From Lachnospiraceae bacterium UBA7026 (GTDB lineage Bacteria; Bacillota; Clostridia; Lachnospirales; Lachnospiraceae), in contig DLBH01000003.1 in assembly GCA_002494165.1 (NCBI GenBank), positions 1 through 34,011 of the forward strand: 34,011 nucleotides of DNA, in the 5' to 3' direction. This document shows positions 8,552 through 15,485 of the stretch, piece by piece; positions within the stretch are counted from its first letter, which is position 1; the number at the start of each line of letters is the position of its first letter. Both the position numbers and the translations under genes were made by a program. The notes under the pieces were generated by a model. It was not told the origin of the DNA, did no database searches, and saw nothing but the letters and a program-made list of their open reading frames with translations.

Positions 8552-8903
8552 CGGACCCCAATCCTATTTCTTCATCATAGATTTTCTTTCTGGTCATAAG
8601 AACCTTTTGACCGGGGAGCATAATCCCTGACAGCTGCCAGGCTGGGCATCTGGGACAGGGACTTACTGGATTCTTCGGTTGGATCGGTTGAATCGTTTGG
8701 ATTTGGTGGATCTGGTGGATCGATTGAATCGGTTGAATCGGTTGGAACGGTTGAATCTGGTGGATCCATTGGATTAATTGGATTTATCGGATTAAATGGA
8801 TTTATTGGATCCAGCTATGGGACCTTAAATAGACTTTTGGTCCCGGAAGATGTGAAGATATAAAAGGTTATTATAAAAGGGTATATGATAGGAGGGGGTC
8901 AAG
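8552..8903. other. Intergenic region holding a 9-bp minisatellite
   Basis: 352 nt between the permease and the HAD gene. The last 40 nt contain the HAD ribosome site (AGGAGGGGG at 8890-8898). Most of the rest is the repeat array described separately. The - strand reading 8769-8575 is open but has no ribosome site. No strong terminator is visible after the permease gene. Confidence 0.6.
8669..8812. repeat. Sixteen-copy 9-bp tandem repeat
   Basis: Sixteen consecutive 9-nt units in perfect phase, with consensus close to GTTGGATCG (variants GTTGAATCG, GGTGGATCT, ATTGGATTT). Because 9 is divisible by 3, both strands stay open: the + strand reads Gly/Ser/Val/Glu triplets and the - strand reads Asp-Ser-Thr or Asp-Pro-x triplets. 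Units become more AT-rich toward the 3' end. It ends 92 nt upstream of the HAD start. Confidence 0.9.
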
Positions 8904-9821
8904 ATGGGATTTGCCCGGAAGATCAAGGAGGACAGGCCGGTGCTGGCGGTCTGTTACGATTTTGATAAAACACTTTCACCGGATAATATGCAGGCCCAGG
9001 GTTATATCCAGTCGGTGGGTTTTGATGAGGACCAGTTCTGGAAGGAGTCCAATGAGGTGGCTGTTGCCAATGATATGGACAGTAACCTGGCCTATATGCT
9101 CAAGATGGTCCAGGAGGCTGAGGGCAATCTGGTCCTGACCAGGAAGGCCCTGGCGGAATACGGGGCAAAGGTCCGGCTCTTCCCGGGAGTGGAAGGCTGG
9201 TTTGACCGGATCCGCCGCTATGGCCGGGAGCATGGGGTGATTGTGGAGCACTATATCATTTCATCCGGTCTCAAGGAGATGATCGAAGGAACCAGGATTG
9301 CCGGTGAGTTCGAGAAGATTTATGCCAGTGCCTTTTACTATAATGAGCGGGGAGTGGCCAAGTGGCCGGCCCAGTCCATTAATTATACCACCAAGACCCA
9401 GCTGCTTTTCCGCATAGAAAAAGGAGTCCTGGATATCAATGATCCGGCGGTTAACACCTATTTTCCACCGGATAAGATAAGGGTGCCTTTCCGCAATATC
9501 GTTTATCTGGGGGATAGTGATACGGATATTCCCTGTATGAAGCTGGTCAATGTGAATGGGGGTCATGCCATAGGGGTTTATGATCCGGATTCCGGTGACC
9601 GGGCCAAGGTGCAGAAGATGATCCGGGAGAACCGGATTAAGTATTATGCACCGGCGGATTATAGGGATGATTCCGACCTGGACCGGCTGATTAAGATGAT
9701 TATCAGGAAGACGGCGGAGGATGAAAAGTTGGAGGACTGGTATAACAGGAATGTAAAGGAGGCGGTTGAGAATGAAAATAGTGAAAAAGATCAGAAGGAT
9801 ACGGCGGCTGAGAAAGCTTAG
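8904..9821 (+). CDS. HAD-superfamily phosphatase
   Basis: A 305-residue soluble hydrolase of the haloacid dehalogenase superfamily. Motif I is D-F-D-K-T (residues 19-23, nucleophile Asp19 and acid/base Asp21); motif II is the Ser in I-I-S-S-G near residue 120; motif IV is G-D-S-D-T-D-I-P near residue 210. The helical stretch after motif I (about 30-95) is a C1-type cap. The arrangement resembles phosphoserine phosphatase-like HADs but the substrate is unknown. The ATG is preceded by AGGAGGGGGTC. The last 50 nt overlap the start of the Lys-rich protein gene in another frame, and its own C-terminal tail there is low-complexity (Glu/Asn/Lys/Ala), which suggests the end of the gene was reshaped by the overlap. 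Confidence 0.9.
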   Translation: MGFARKIKEDRPVLAVCYDFDKTLSPDNMQAQGYIQSVGFDEDQFWKESNEVAVANDMDSNLAYMLKMVQEAEGNLVLTRKALAEYGAKVRLFPGVEGWFDRIRRYGREHGVIVEHYIISSGLKEMIEGTRIAGEFEKIYASAFYYNERGVAKWPAQSINYTTKTQLLFRIEKGVLDINDPAVNTYFPPDKIRVPFRNIVYLGDSDTDIPCMKLVNVNGGHAIGVYDPDSGDRAKVQKMIRENRIKYYAPADYRDDSDLDRLIKMIIRKTAEDEKLEDWYNRNVKEAVENENSEKDQKDTAAEKA

Positions 9822-10452
9822 AAGGATGGTTAAGTCGATTAAGGCCGGTAAGGCTGTCCAGCCGGATAAGCTGGTCAGCTTGATAAAACTGCTGGAGGCA
9901 GGGGACCTGGAAAAGCTTGCCAAGCTGCTTAAGCTGACCAAGGCCGGGGAGCCGGAAAAGTTAACCGGCCTGGATAGATTGCAGAAGCTTAATATTGGCA
10001 CTAAGGTTAAAAAGCCGGCTAAGGGCAAAAAGCCGGCCAAGGCCAAAAAGCTGGCTAAGCTGAGAAAGCTGGCCAAAGGCAAAAAACTGGCCAAGATTAA
10101 GAAACTGGCCAAGGCTAAGGAGTTGGCAAAGGTTAAAAAACTGGCCAAGGCTAAAAAATTGACTAAGCATAAAAAAATAGGGAAATTGAGTGTGGCTGCC
10201 AGCCTTGCCCGTAAGCTGCTTGGATTGAAAACAGTGAGAAGACTTGTGATTCTGGCTGTCCTGATCAAGGTTCTGAAGCCGGGCAAGCTGAAAAAGCTGA
10301 AGAGAATAAAGAGATTGGAGAGAAAAGTTAAAGCCGGAATCAAAAAGCAGCGGCGGGAGCTGGAAAGTTGCAAGGAATTAGAAAAGCAGCCAGAGCAGGA
10401 AAAGCCAGCCCAGGCTCAGGAGGCAGAACCGGAGATGAATCCGGCAGTATAA
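9772..10452 (+). CDS. Lysine-rich repeat protein, possible nucleic-acid-binding
   Basis: A 226-residue, extremely basic protein. Residues 1-30 are Arg/Lys-rich; residues 80-139 consist of ten 6-residue units of the K-K-L-A-K-A type; residues 145-175 are more hydrophobic; 175-200 are again basic; and the tail (about 200-226) is acidic, Glu/Gln/Pro-rich. The Lys-Ala(-Pro) pattern recalls bacterial histone H1-like proteins (AlgP, Hc2 type), and the Leu spacing could make an amphipathic helix. I recognise no defined family. ATG 9772 has AAAGGAGG upstream and overlaps the HAD gene by 50 nt, so the two are probably co-translated. A strong terminator follows. Binding to nucleic acid or to acidic surface polymers is inference from composition. 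Confidence 0.75.
   Translation: MKIVKKIRRIRRLRKLRRMVKSIKAGKAVQPDKLVSLIKLLEAGDLEKLAKLLKLTKAGEPEKLTGLDRLQKLNIGTKVKKPAKGKKPAKAKKLAKLRKLAKGKKLAKIKKLAKAKELAKVKKLAKAKKLTKHKKIGKLSVAASLARKLLGLKTVRRLVILAVLIKVLKPGKLKKLKRIKRLERKVKAGIKKQRRELESCKELEKQPEQEKPAQAQEAEPEMNPAV
10009..10188 (+). repeat. Ten 18-bp in-frame repeats coding K-K-L-A-K-x
   Basis: Units of 18 nt (AAAAAGCTGGCCAAGGCT-like) code K-K-P-A-K-G, K-K-P-A-K-A, K-K-L-A-K-L, R-K-L-A-K-G, K-K-L-A-K-I, K-K-L-A-K-A, K-E-L-A-K-V, K-K-L-A-K-A, K-K-L-T-K-H and a degenerate tenth K-K-I-G-K-L. Synonymous differences between units show that the array is not newly expanded. Confidence 0.88.
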
Positions 10453-10461
10453 TGATATTCT

Positions 10462-10510
10462 AAGCCGGGGAAAACCTGTCATTTACGGCAGATTTTCCCC
10501 GGCTTTTTTT
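10462..10510 (+). terminator. Strong intrinsic terminator
   Basis: AAGCCGGGGAAAA (10462-10474) pairs perfectly with TTTTCCCCGGCTT (10493-10505), and T-run 10504-10510 follows. A 13-bp stem with an 18-nt loop ends the HAD/Lys-rich unit. Confidence 0.93.
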
Positions 10511-10751
10511 AAGAAATGCATTTTGTTTTTATAATTAGAATGTAGGAGTTAGGGTACAAAAGTCAGAATATAAGAGTTAGAATAATACAAGAGGTCTGTT
10601 GGGATATCTTGTGGGATATCATTTTCACCGATATTTGAAAAAAGATATATTTTGATTACTATGGGTAATCGATAAAAAGTAGTATAATCATAGTATAAAA
10701 GATTAATTATTAAATGAACATATACAGAGAAAGAGAAAGGGGGGACCCATC

Positions 10752-12293
10752 ATGGCAGTGGGAAGTCTTGCCTTGATTCAGGGCAATATCATTACTATGG
10801 ATGGACAGGACAGCCGGGCAGAGGCAGTCCTGGTAAAGAATGGCATTATTAAGGCTGTCGGAGACAGTGACCAGATCAGGGAGGAGGCAGAGTCGGAGGG
10901 TATACCGGTCTTTGACCTGAGGGGAAAGACTGTCCTGCCGGGCCTCCATGACTGTCATGTGCATGTCATGGGAACAGGACTGGCTTCTCTGGGTGTGGAC
11001 CTCTACGACTGTCACAGCGTGGAGGAGGTCCTGGAGGCCTTGAAGAAGGAGTCGGAAAGGAGTTCTGATGGCTGGGTTTGTGGTGTCCGTCTGGACGAGT
11101 CCAGGCTGACGGAGAAGAGACCGCCGACCATGGAGGAGCTGGATCGTTTATTTCCTGACCGGGGTGTCTACATCCTGGACCGGGGCCTTCACTATACGCT
11201 GATCAACCGGGTCTGCTATGAGCAGATTGGGCTGACCGGGGAAGAGGCCGGCATCTGCCGTGACCAGGCAGGCAGGCCCAACGGCCGGATGCACGAGGAG
11301 GCCAATGCCATAGTCCGGGGCTATTTTAATAATTCCATGACTCCGGCCCAGCGGGAGCAGGCCATCCGCAGTGTGGAAAAGGAGGCTCTCCGCCAGGGCA
11401 TCACCACCATCCATGGTATGGAGGGCGGGGAAATGTTTTCTGATAAGGATATTGATATTTTTGAAAAACTCCAGGGTCATACGGATGTGGATTTTATCGT
11501 CTACTGGGATACCTTTGACCTGGACAAGGTGATCGAAAGGGGCTATGACCGGCAGGGGACGGACAATCTGTCTGACGGTTCCATAGGCTCCCGGACGGCG
11601 GCTTTTGACGAGCCCTATGCTGACCAGCCTGACACCTGTGGTATCATATACATTCCCAAGGAGGAAATGCTGGCTTCCGTGGAAAAGGCATTTGCCCATA
11701 AGATCCAATGTGGCTACCATGCCATCGGCCAGAAGGCCATCCGGCAGGTGCTGGATTGTTTTGAGGAGGTCTATGCCAAATATCCCTGGGAGGACCACCG
11801 GTTCCGTATTGAGCATTTCGGCTTCTGTGATGACCGGGATATTGAGCGGGCGGCCAAGTACCATATTATCGTGTCCACCCAGCCTTCCTTTTCCTATCTG
11901 CGGGGCGGTCCCGGCAGTGTCTACCAGATCCGTACCGGTGTGGAGAGGGAGAGAAAGGCCTATCCCAATAAGAAGTTTTTAGACCATGGAATCCTGGTGG
12001 CAGGAGGCTCTGATTCCAATGTGACCCCCATGAATTCCATTCTGGGTATTCATGCCGCAGTCAACCATCCCTATCCGGAGCACCGGGTCAGCGTCTACCA
12101 GGCTCTGCGCATGTTTACCATCGACGGGGCCTACAGTGCCAGGGAGGAGAATATCAAGGGTTCCATTGAGCCTGGCAAGCACGGGGACCTGACGGTCTTG
12201 GATGCCAGTCCCTACCAGGTGGAGCCGGACAAGATTCAAGACATCGGAGTTTCCATGACTGTCAAGGATGGCCGGGTGGTCTACCAGGCGTGA
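10752..12293 (+). CDS. YtcJ-like amidohydrolase (amidohydrolase family 3)
   Basis: A 513-residue cytosolic metal-dependent hydrolase. The start (residues 1-60) is the small beta-sandwich typical of the family, with G-N-I-I-T-M-D and V-L-V-K-N-G-x-I; metal-ligand motif H-D-C-H-V-H follows near residue 66. Further conserved elements are the K-A/H-A-I-G-Q-K-A-I segment near 320, I-E-H-F near 355, the G-S-D-S-N catalytic Asp near 420, and the closing G-x-I-E-P-G-K-x-G-D-L-x-V-L-D near 480. This order matches YtcJ-type enzymes, whose natural substrates are mostly undefined amides or N-substituted amino acids. The ATG is preceded by AAAGGGGGG. It is a single-gene unit after a terminator, with a weak inverted repeat GATTAC-N5-GTAATC at 10654-10670 upstream. 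Confidence 0.9.
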   Translation: MAVGSLALIQGNIITMDGQDSRAEAVLVKNGIIKAVGDSDQIREEAESEGIPVFDLRGKTVLPGLHDCHVHVMGTGLASLGVDLYDCHSVEEVLEALKKESERSSDGWVCGVRLDESRLTEKRPPTMEELDRLFPDRGVYILDRGLHYTLINRVCYEQIGLTGEEAGICRDQAGRPNGRMHEEANAIVRGYFNNSMTPAQREQAIRSVEKEALRQGITTIHGMEGGEMFSDKDIDIFEKLQGHTDVDFIVYWDTFDLDKVIERGYDRQGTDNLSDGSIGSRTAAFDEPYADQPDTCGIIYIPKEEMLASVEKAFAHKIQCGYHAIGQKAIRQVLDCFEEVYAKYPWEDHRFRIEHFGFCDDRDIERAAKYHIIVSTQPSFSYLRGGPGSVYQIRTGVERERKAYPNKKFLDHGILVAGGSDSNVTPMNSILGIHAAVNHPYPEHRVSVYQALRMFTIDGAYSAREENIKGSIEPGKHGDLTVLDASPYQVEPDKIQDIGVSMTVKDGRVVYQA

Positions 12294-12407
12294 AATAGTA
12301 ATGTTTTTCCAAGGGGAAAGGTTTATTTAAAAATATTTCATTTATGATATAATGCATCTTGTGAAAGAGAAAATGTTTCCTATAGCCTACATTTACAGGA
12401 GGTGTTT

Positions 12408-13310
12408 ATGAAAAAAAGGATCGGCATTATGCTGGCTTTTCTGATGCTTGTATCAGCAGCCTTTTCTCCTATGTACCCCTTCCAGGCCGCAGATTCAAAA
12501 GAGCAGGTTCTGGCAGCCCAGAAAGACGACCTCATGGGCGGACCTGCCATAGGAGAAAAACTAGAGGACTTTACGGTTAATCTGGCAGATGGAAGCCAGA
12601 TCAAGTACTCGGATATCCTGAAGGATCATAAGGTGGTTTTGATTAACTGCTTTGCCAGCTGGTGTTCTTATTGTATCCAGGAGTTTCCGGTCATGGAGGA
12701 GGCCTATAAGAATGTTTCCCAAGATGTGGCCATCATAGCCTTGTCCACCGAGCCTTCTGATACTCTTGAGACTCTGGCTCCCATCAAGAAGGAGAATGGT
12801 CTGACCTTCTATATGGGTATAGAGCCCACAGGAATCTTCAATGAGATGAATAAGTCCGGCTACCCTGCTTCCTTGCTGGTGGACCGGTTTGGTGTAGTCT
12901 GCTGGAAAGAGCTGGGCGCCATTCTGGATGGCAGCAGGTTCGACCGTTTGTTTAAGGATTTTCTGGCCGATGACTACAGTCAGTCCCTGACCGATTACGA
13001 GATTCCTGAAGACCAGGGGGAACAGGGAGAGACTAAGGCCCAGCCTGAGGAAAAGGATGACGCTTATAAATTAAGCTTCACTGACCAGGACGGTAATCCG
13101 GTGGCAGGTGTTATGGTCAGCCTATGTGCTGATAACTGTCAGATGATGGAGTCAGATGCCCGGGGACAGATTATCGTGGACCCGGCGGATACTTCCTATG
13201 AGGTCCATGTCCTAAAGGCTCCCGAAGGATACAAGGTCAAGGGAGAGGATTCCATGACTTTGAACCAGGACCAGAAGACATTTTCTTTTGTACTGGAAAA
13301 GACCAGTTAG
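12408..13310 (+). CDS. Secreted TlpA-like thioredoxin with C-terminal Cna-B-like domain
   Basis: A 300-residue exported protein. Residues 1-28 form a signal peptide with no lipobox Cys. Residues about 45-190 are a TlpA/AhpC-type thioredoxin fold with redox motif W-C-S-Y-C (Cys86, Cys89) and cis-Pro in G-Y-P-A-S near 155. An acidic linker (about 200-220) leads to a beta-sandwich of about 80 residues beginning L-S-F-T-D-Q-D-G-N-P-V and ending in F-V-L-E-K, as in Cna-B/SpaA or carboxypeptidase-regulatory-like domains; that domain has its own Cys pair (C-A-D-N-C). The start has AGGAGG 5 nt upstream; GTG 12402 is too close to it. It probably reduces or exchanges disulfides in extracellular proteins; the partner is unknown. 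Not adjacent to the iron cluster. Confidence 0.85.
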   Translation: MKKRIGIMLAFLMLVSAAFSPMYPFQAADSKEQVLAAQKDDLMGGPAIGEKLEDFTVNLADGSQIKYSDILKDHKVVLINCFASWCSYCIQEFPVMEEAYKNVSQDVAIIALSTEPSDTLETLAPIKKENGLTFYMGIEPTGIFNEMNKSGYPASLLVDRFGVVCWKELGAILDGSRFDRLFKDFLADDYSQSLTDYEIPEDQGEQGETKAQPEEKDDAYKLSFTDQDGNPVAGVMVSLCADNCQMMESDARGQIIVDPADTSYEVHVLKAPEGYKVKGEDSMTLNQDQKTFSFVLEKTS

Positions 13311-13448
13311 AACCAGTCGGGAGGGACTGGGGATAATTATTAGATTTCTTTCCAACAGGGTAAGAACAGCTAGTGGCAGCATAGGGAAGCAGGGATGGAT
13401 ATCCTGTTTCTTTCAGATGAGACATCATGAGATAAAGGAGATGAGACA

Positions 13449-13476
13449 GGCCGCAGATCGCTGATGTTCTGCGGCC
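13449..13476 (+). promoter_or_regulatory. Leader hairpin before the MATE gene
   Basis: GGCCGCAGA (13449-13457) pairs perfectly with TCTGCGGCC (13468-13476) around a 10-nt loop, 37 nt upstream of the MATE start. No T-run follows, so it is not a good terminator. It may be an attenuator remnant, an RNA-stabilising stem, or a weak end for the thioredoxin transcript. Confidence 0.5.
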
Positions 13477-13513
13477 GCTATTTATGAATAAAGATGATCG
13501 GAGAATAAACATC

Positions 13514-14830
13514 ATGGAGAAGGAGACCCCGGTCAGGGCAGTCCTTAAGATGGGCCTGCCGGTGGCCATGGGTATGCTCTTCATGGTGGCCTATAACCTG
13601 GTAGATACCTATTTTATCGGACAGCTTGATGACGCCTACCAGCTGGCGGGGGCCAACCTGGCCTACCCGGTCCTGATGGTCATGATTGCCCTGTCGGGAA
13701 TCGTGGGCAACGGGGCCGCCTCCTACATCGCCCGCTGTATGGGTGCAGGGAGGACAGAAGAGGCTGAGAGAACCCTTCTGCAGGGCTTTGAGATGATTCT
13801 TGCCATGGGGCTTTTTATGGCCCTGGCCGGTATCTTTTTTACCGGACCCTTAGCCAGGCTCCTGGGGGCCCGGCAGGATACCTTTGCCGCCACCTCCACT
13901 TACACCAGAGTTCTGCTGCTGGGGTCTTTCTTTACCATGGGCAACTATGCTTTCGGTCAGCTGCTGCGAAGCGAGGGTTCCACCGGCTACTCTACCATAG
14001 GTATGATTCTTGGAACAGTGGCCAATATCATTCTGGATCCTATTTTCATTTTTACCCTGGGTTTGGAGATTAAAGGGGCAGCCATAGCCACGGTTCTGGG
14101 AAATGCCTTGAGTGTAATCTACTTTGTCTGGATTTATGGGTCAGGCAGGTCCCTGCTTAGGCTGCGTCCGGCCTATGCGGGCTTTTCCTGGAGGATTTTC
14201 AAGGAGATCATGCTGGTGGGAGTTCCCCATACCCTGGAGCAGTTTTTAAGTACGGCAGCCATCCTGGTTTTAAATAACCTGGCAGCGGCCTATGGAGGCC
14301 TGACTGTGGCGGCCATGGGAATCTCCAGTAAGATCATGAGTTTTGGCAATTATATCTACCAGGGCATCACGGCAGGCTGCCAGCCTCTGATGGGCTATAA
14401 TTACGGGGCCGGAAACTATGGCCGTCTCCGGCAGCTGATCCGGGCCGGCATTCTGGTGGTGACATTGGTGGAACTGGGTGTCATGGCTTTTTATGCTTTG
14501 GCGGCACCCGGTCTGGTCGGCCTTTTTACCAGGGATCCGGTGGTTCTGGAGACTGGTACAAAGACCCTGCGGGCGGCCCTGCTGATTCTTCCTTTTGTGG
14601 GAACCACAGCCATGGTGCGTAATATGTACAATGCCATCGGCATGCCCATGTATGCCTTCAGTATCACTTTGGTAAGACAGCTGCTGCTCTATATTCCCTT
14701 CCTGCTACTCTTTAACCGGATCTGGGGCTATAGGGGACTGATTCATGCCCAGCCGGCAGAAGAGGCTTTGTGCCTGCTTGTATCTGTCTTCCTGCTCCAC
14801 AGGACTTTAGAAGGACTGAATCAATCATAA
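13514..14830 (+). CDS. MATE-family multidrug/toxin efflux transporter
   Basis: A 438-residue integral membrane protein with about 12 membrane segments in two related halves (residues about 1-215 and 225-438), the MATE layout. The N terminus P-V-R-A-V-L-K-M-G-L-P, N-L-V-D-T-Y-F-I-G-Q-L and the Y-I-A-R-x-x-G segment near residue 72, plus the start of half two at I-M-L-V-G-V-P, are typical. MATE proteins exchange Na+ or H+ for cationic drugs or metabolites; the substrate here is unknown. ATG 13514 has GGAG about 10 nt upstream and gives the usual family N terminus; ATG 13484 lacks a ribosome site. A strong terminator follows at 14849. Confidence 0.93.
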   Translation: MEKETPVRAVLKMGLPVAMGMLFMVAYNLVDTYFIGQLDDAYQLAGANLAYPVLMVMIALSGIVGNGAASYIARCMGAGRTEEAERTLLQGFEMILAMGLFMALAGIFFTGPLARLLGARQDTFAATSTYTRVLLLGSFFTMGNYAFGQLLRSEGSTGYSTIGMILGTVANIILDPIFIFTLGLEIKGAAIATVLGNALSVIYFVWIYGSGRSLLRLRPAYAGFSWRIFKEIMLVGVPHTLEQFLSTAAILVLNNLAAAYGGLTVAAMGISSKIMSFGNYIYQGITAGCQPLMGYNYGAGNYGRLRQLIRAGILVVTLVELGVMAFYALAAPGLVGLFTRDPVVLETGTKTLRAALLILPFVGTTAMVRNMYNAIGMPMYAFSITLVRQLLLYIPFLLLFNRIWGYRGLIHAQPAEEALCLLVSVFLLHRTLEGLNQS

Positions 14831-14848
14831 ATCATCATATATAAGCTG

Positions 14849-14897
14849 ATCCCCATTCGTTTTTGAGGAATAGAAACGAATGGGGATTATTTGCTTT
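14849..14897 (+). terminator. Intrinsic terminator after the MATE gene
   Basis: ATCCCCATTCGTTT (14849-14862) pairs perfectly with AAACGAATGGGGAT (14874-14887), an 11-nt loop between. TATTTGCTTTT follows. A 14-bp stem. Confidence 0.88.
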
Positions 14898-15149
14898 TAG
14901 ATGAGGAATATTTGTTTATTATAATACTTAAAAACTATTTTACAGGTTAAGAAGAAAGGATAGATGACCATAAAGTCCAGTTACCAGAGACTGTCAGACT
15001 CATGAGGATAAGCTTTAATGAGAAGTCCAGTATTTTAGGATTTCTTATTGATAAAAGTATGATCAGTAAGCATATTATAGCTTGACTTTTATCCTTCCAG
15101 GTCTTATTCTAATGATGTCAATTAGTGTATTCTAACTAAAATATGTAAT

Positions 15150-15244
15150 TTATAACTACAGTTACTTATACAAAAGATTGATAACAAGATACTAACTGTA
15201 GTTATAATTTTAACCATATGGATAGTTGTTACTAACTTTAGTTG
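15150..15244 (+). promoter_or_regulatory. Three 40-bp-spaced AACTnnAGTT operators
   Basis: Three 12-bp palindromes: TAACTACAGTTA (15153-15164), TAACTGTAGTTA (15193-15204) and TAACTTTAGTTG (15233-15244). Centres are exactly 40 bp apart both times. The first two extend to a perfect 15-bp inverted pair (15150-15164 with 15193-15207). The second overlaps the minus-10 of the TTGATA-N19-TATAAT promoter. This is the arrangement expected of a repressor binding site set for a metal-responsive regulator, but the motif does not match the classical Fur box and I cannot name the regulator. Confidence 0.65.
15178..15208 (+). promoter_or_regulatory. Candidate promoter of the iron operon
   Basis: TTGATA (15178-15183), a 19-nt spacer and perfect TATAAT (15203-15208). 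The spacer is 2 nt longer than optimal, and palindrome two lies over the spacer and minus-10. Confidence 0.45.
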
Positions 15245-15485
15245 GATTTATGTTCTTGTTGATTGCAGCTTCTAATCTAGCCTATCTGTCAACTGGCAAG
15301 CACTGTTTGACATAAATCTATTTTAGAAAGAAGATGGATAGTTTCTGAGTGAAACATAAGAGTCCGGCAGTAGGGTCCTGGCCTGGTATAATTCCGGAAA
15401 AAGAATTTGTTAACCATTTTAAACACACTGATTCAGCTGATTTAATACGGCGGATCAGGAATAGAATCCGATGAAGGGATGACTT

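Larger units (their letters stand above)
14898..15485 (+). other. Long AT-rich leader/intergenic region of the iron operon
   Basis: About 590 nt with no gene. It holds two candidate promoters (TTGACT-N17-TATTCT at 15082-15110 and TTGATA-N19-TATAAT at 15178-15208), a TG-extended minus-10 (TGGTATAAT, 15384-15392), and the three palindromes listed separately. From the first two promoters the 5' leader would be about 270-370 nt. I looked for the four-way-junction NiCo riboswitch used by some iron transporters and could not assemble it. A DtxR-like box is possible at 15122-15140 but matches only about 13 of 19 positions. Confidence 0.55.

Noticed and set aside
8575..8769. Open - strand frame of 64 codons over the 9-bp repeat (Asp-Ser-Thr/Asp-Pro-rich)
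   Set aside because: No ribosome site before the ATG. The frame is open because the repeat unit is a multiple of three, and the + strand is open in the same place.
10654..10670. GATTAC-N5-GTAATC inverted repeat before the amidohydrolase
   Set aside because: Short, single copy, and no consensus promoter in the right place; may be chance in AT-rich DNA.
12301..12340. TTTCC-AAGG-GGAAA hairpin after the amidohydrolase gene
   Set aside because: Five-bp stem without a following T-run; too weak to call a terminator.
15122..15140. Possible DtxR/IdeR box upstream of FTR1
   Set aside because: Only about 13 of 19 positions agree and the symmetry is poor in an AT-rich region; not enough to call.
15300..15485. 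Possible NiCo/Fe riboswitch in the iron operon leader (GGCAGTAGGG-like segment)
   Set aside because: Only one short conserved-looking piece; the four-helix junction and the other conserved segments could not be assembled.
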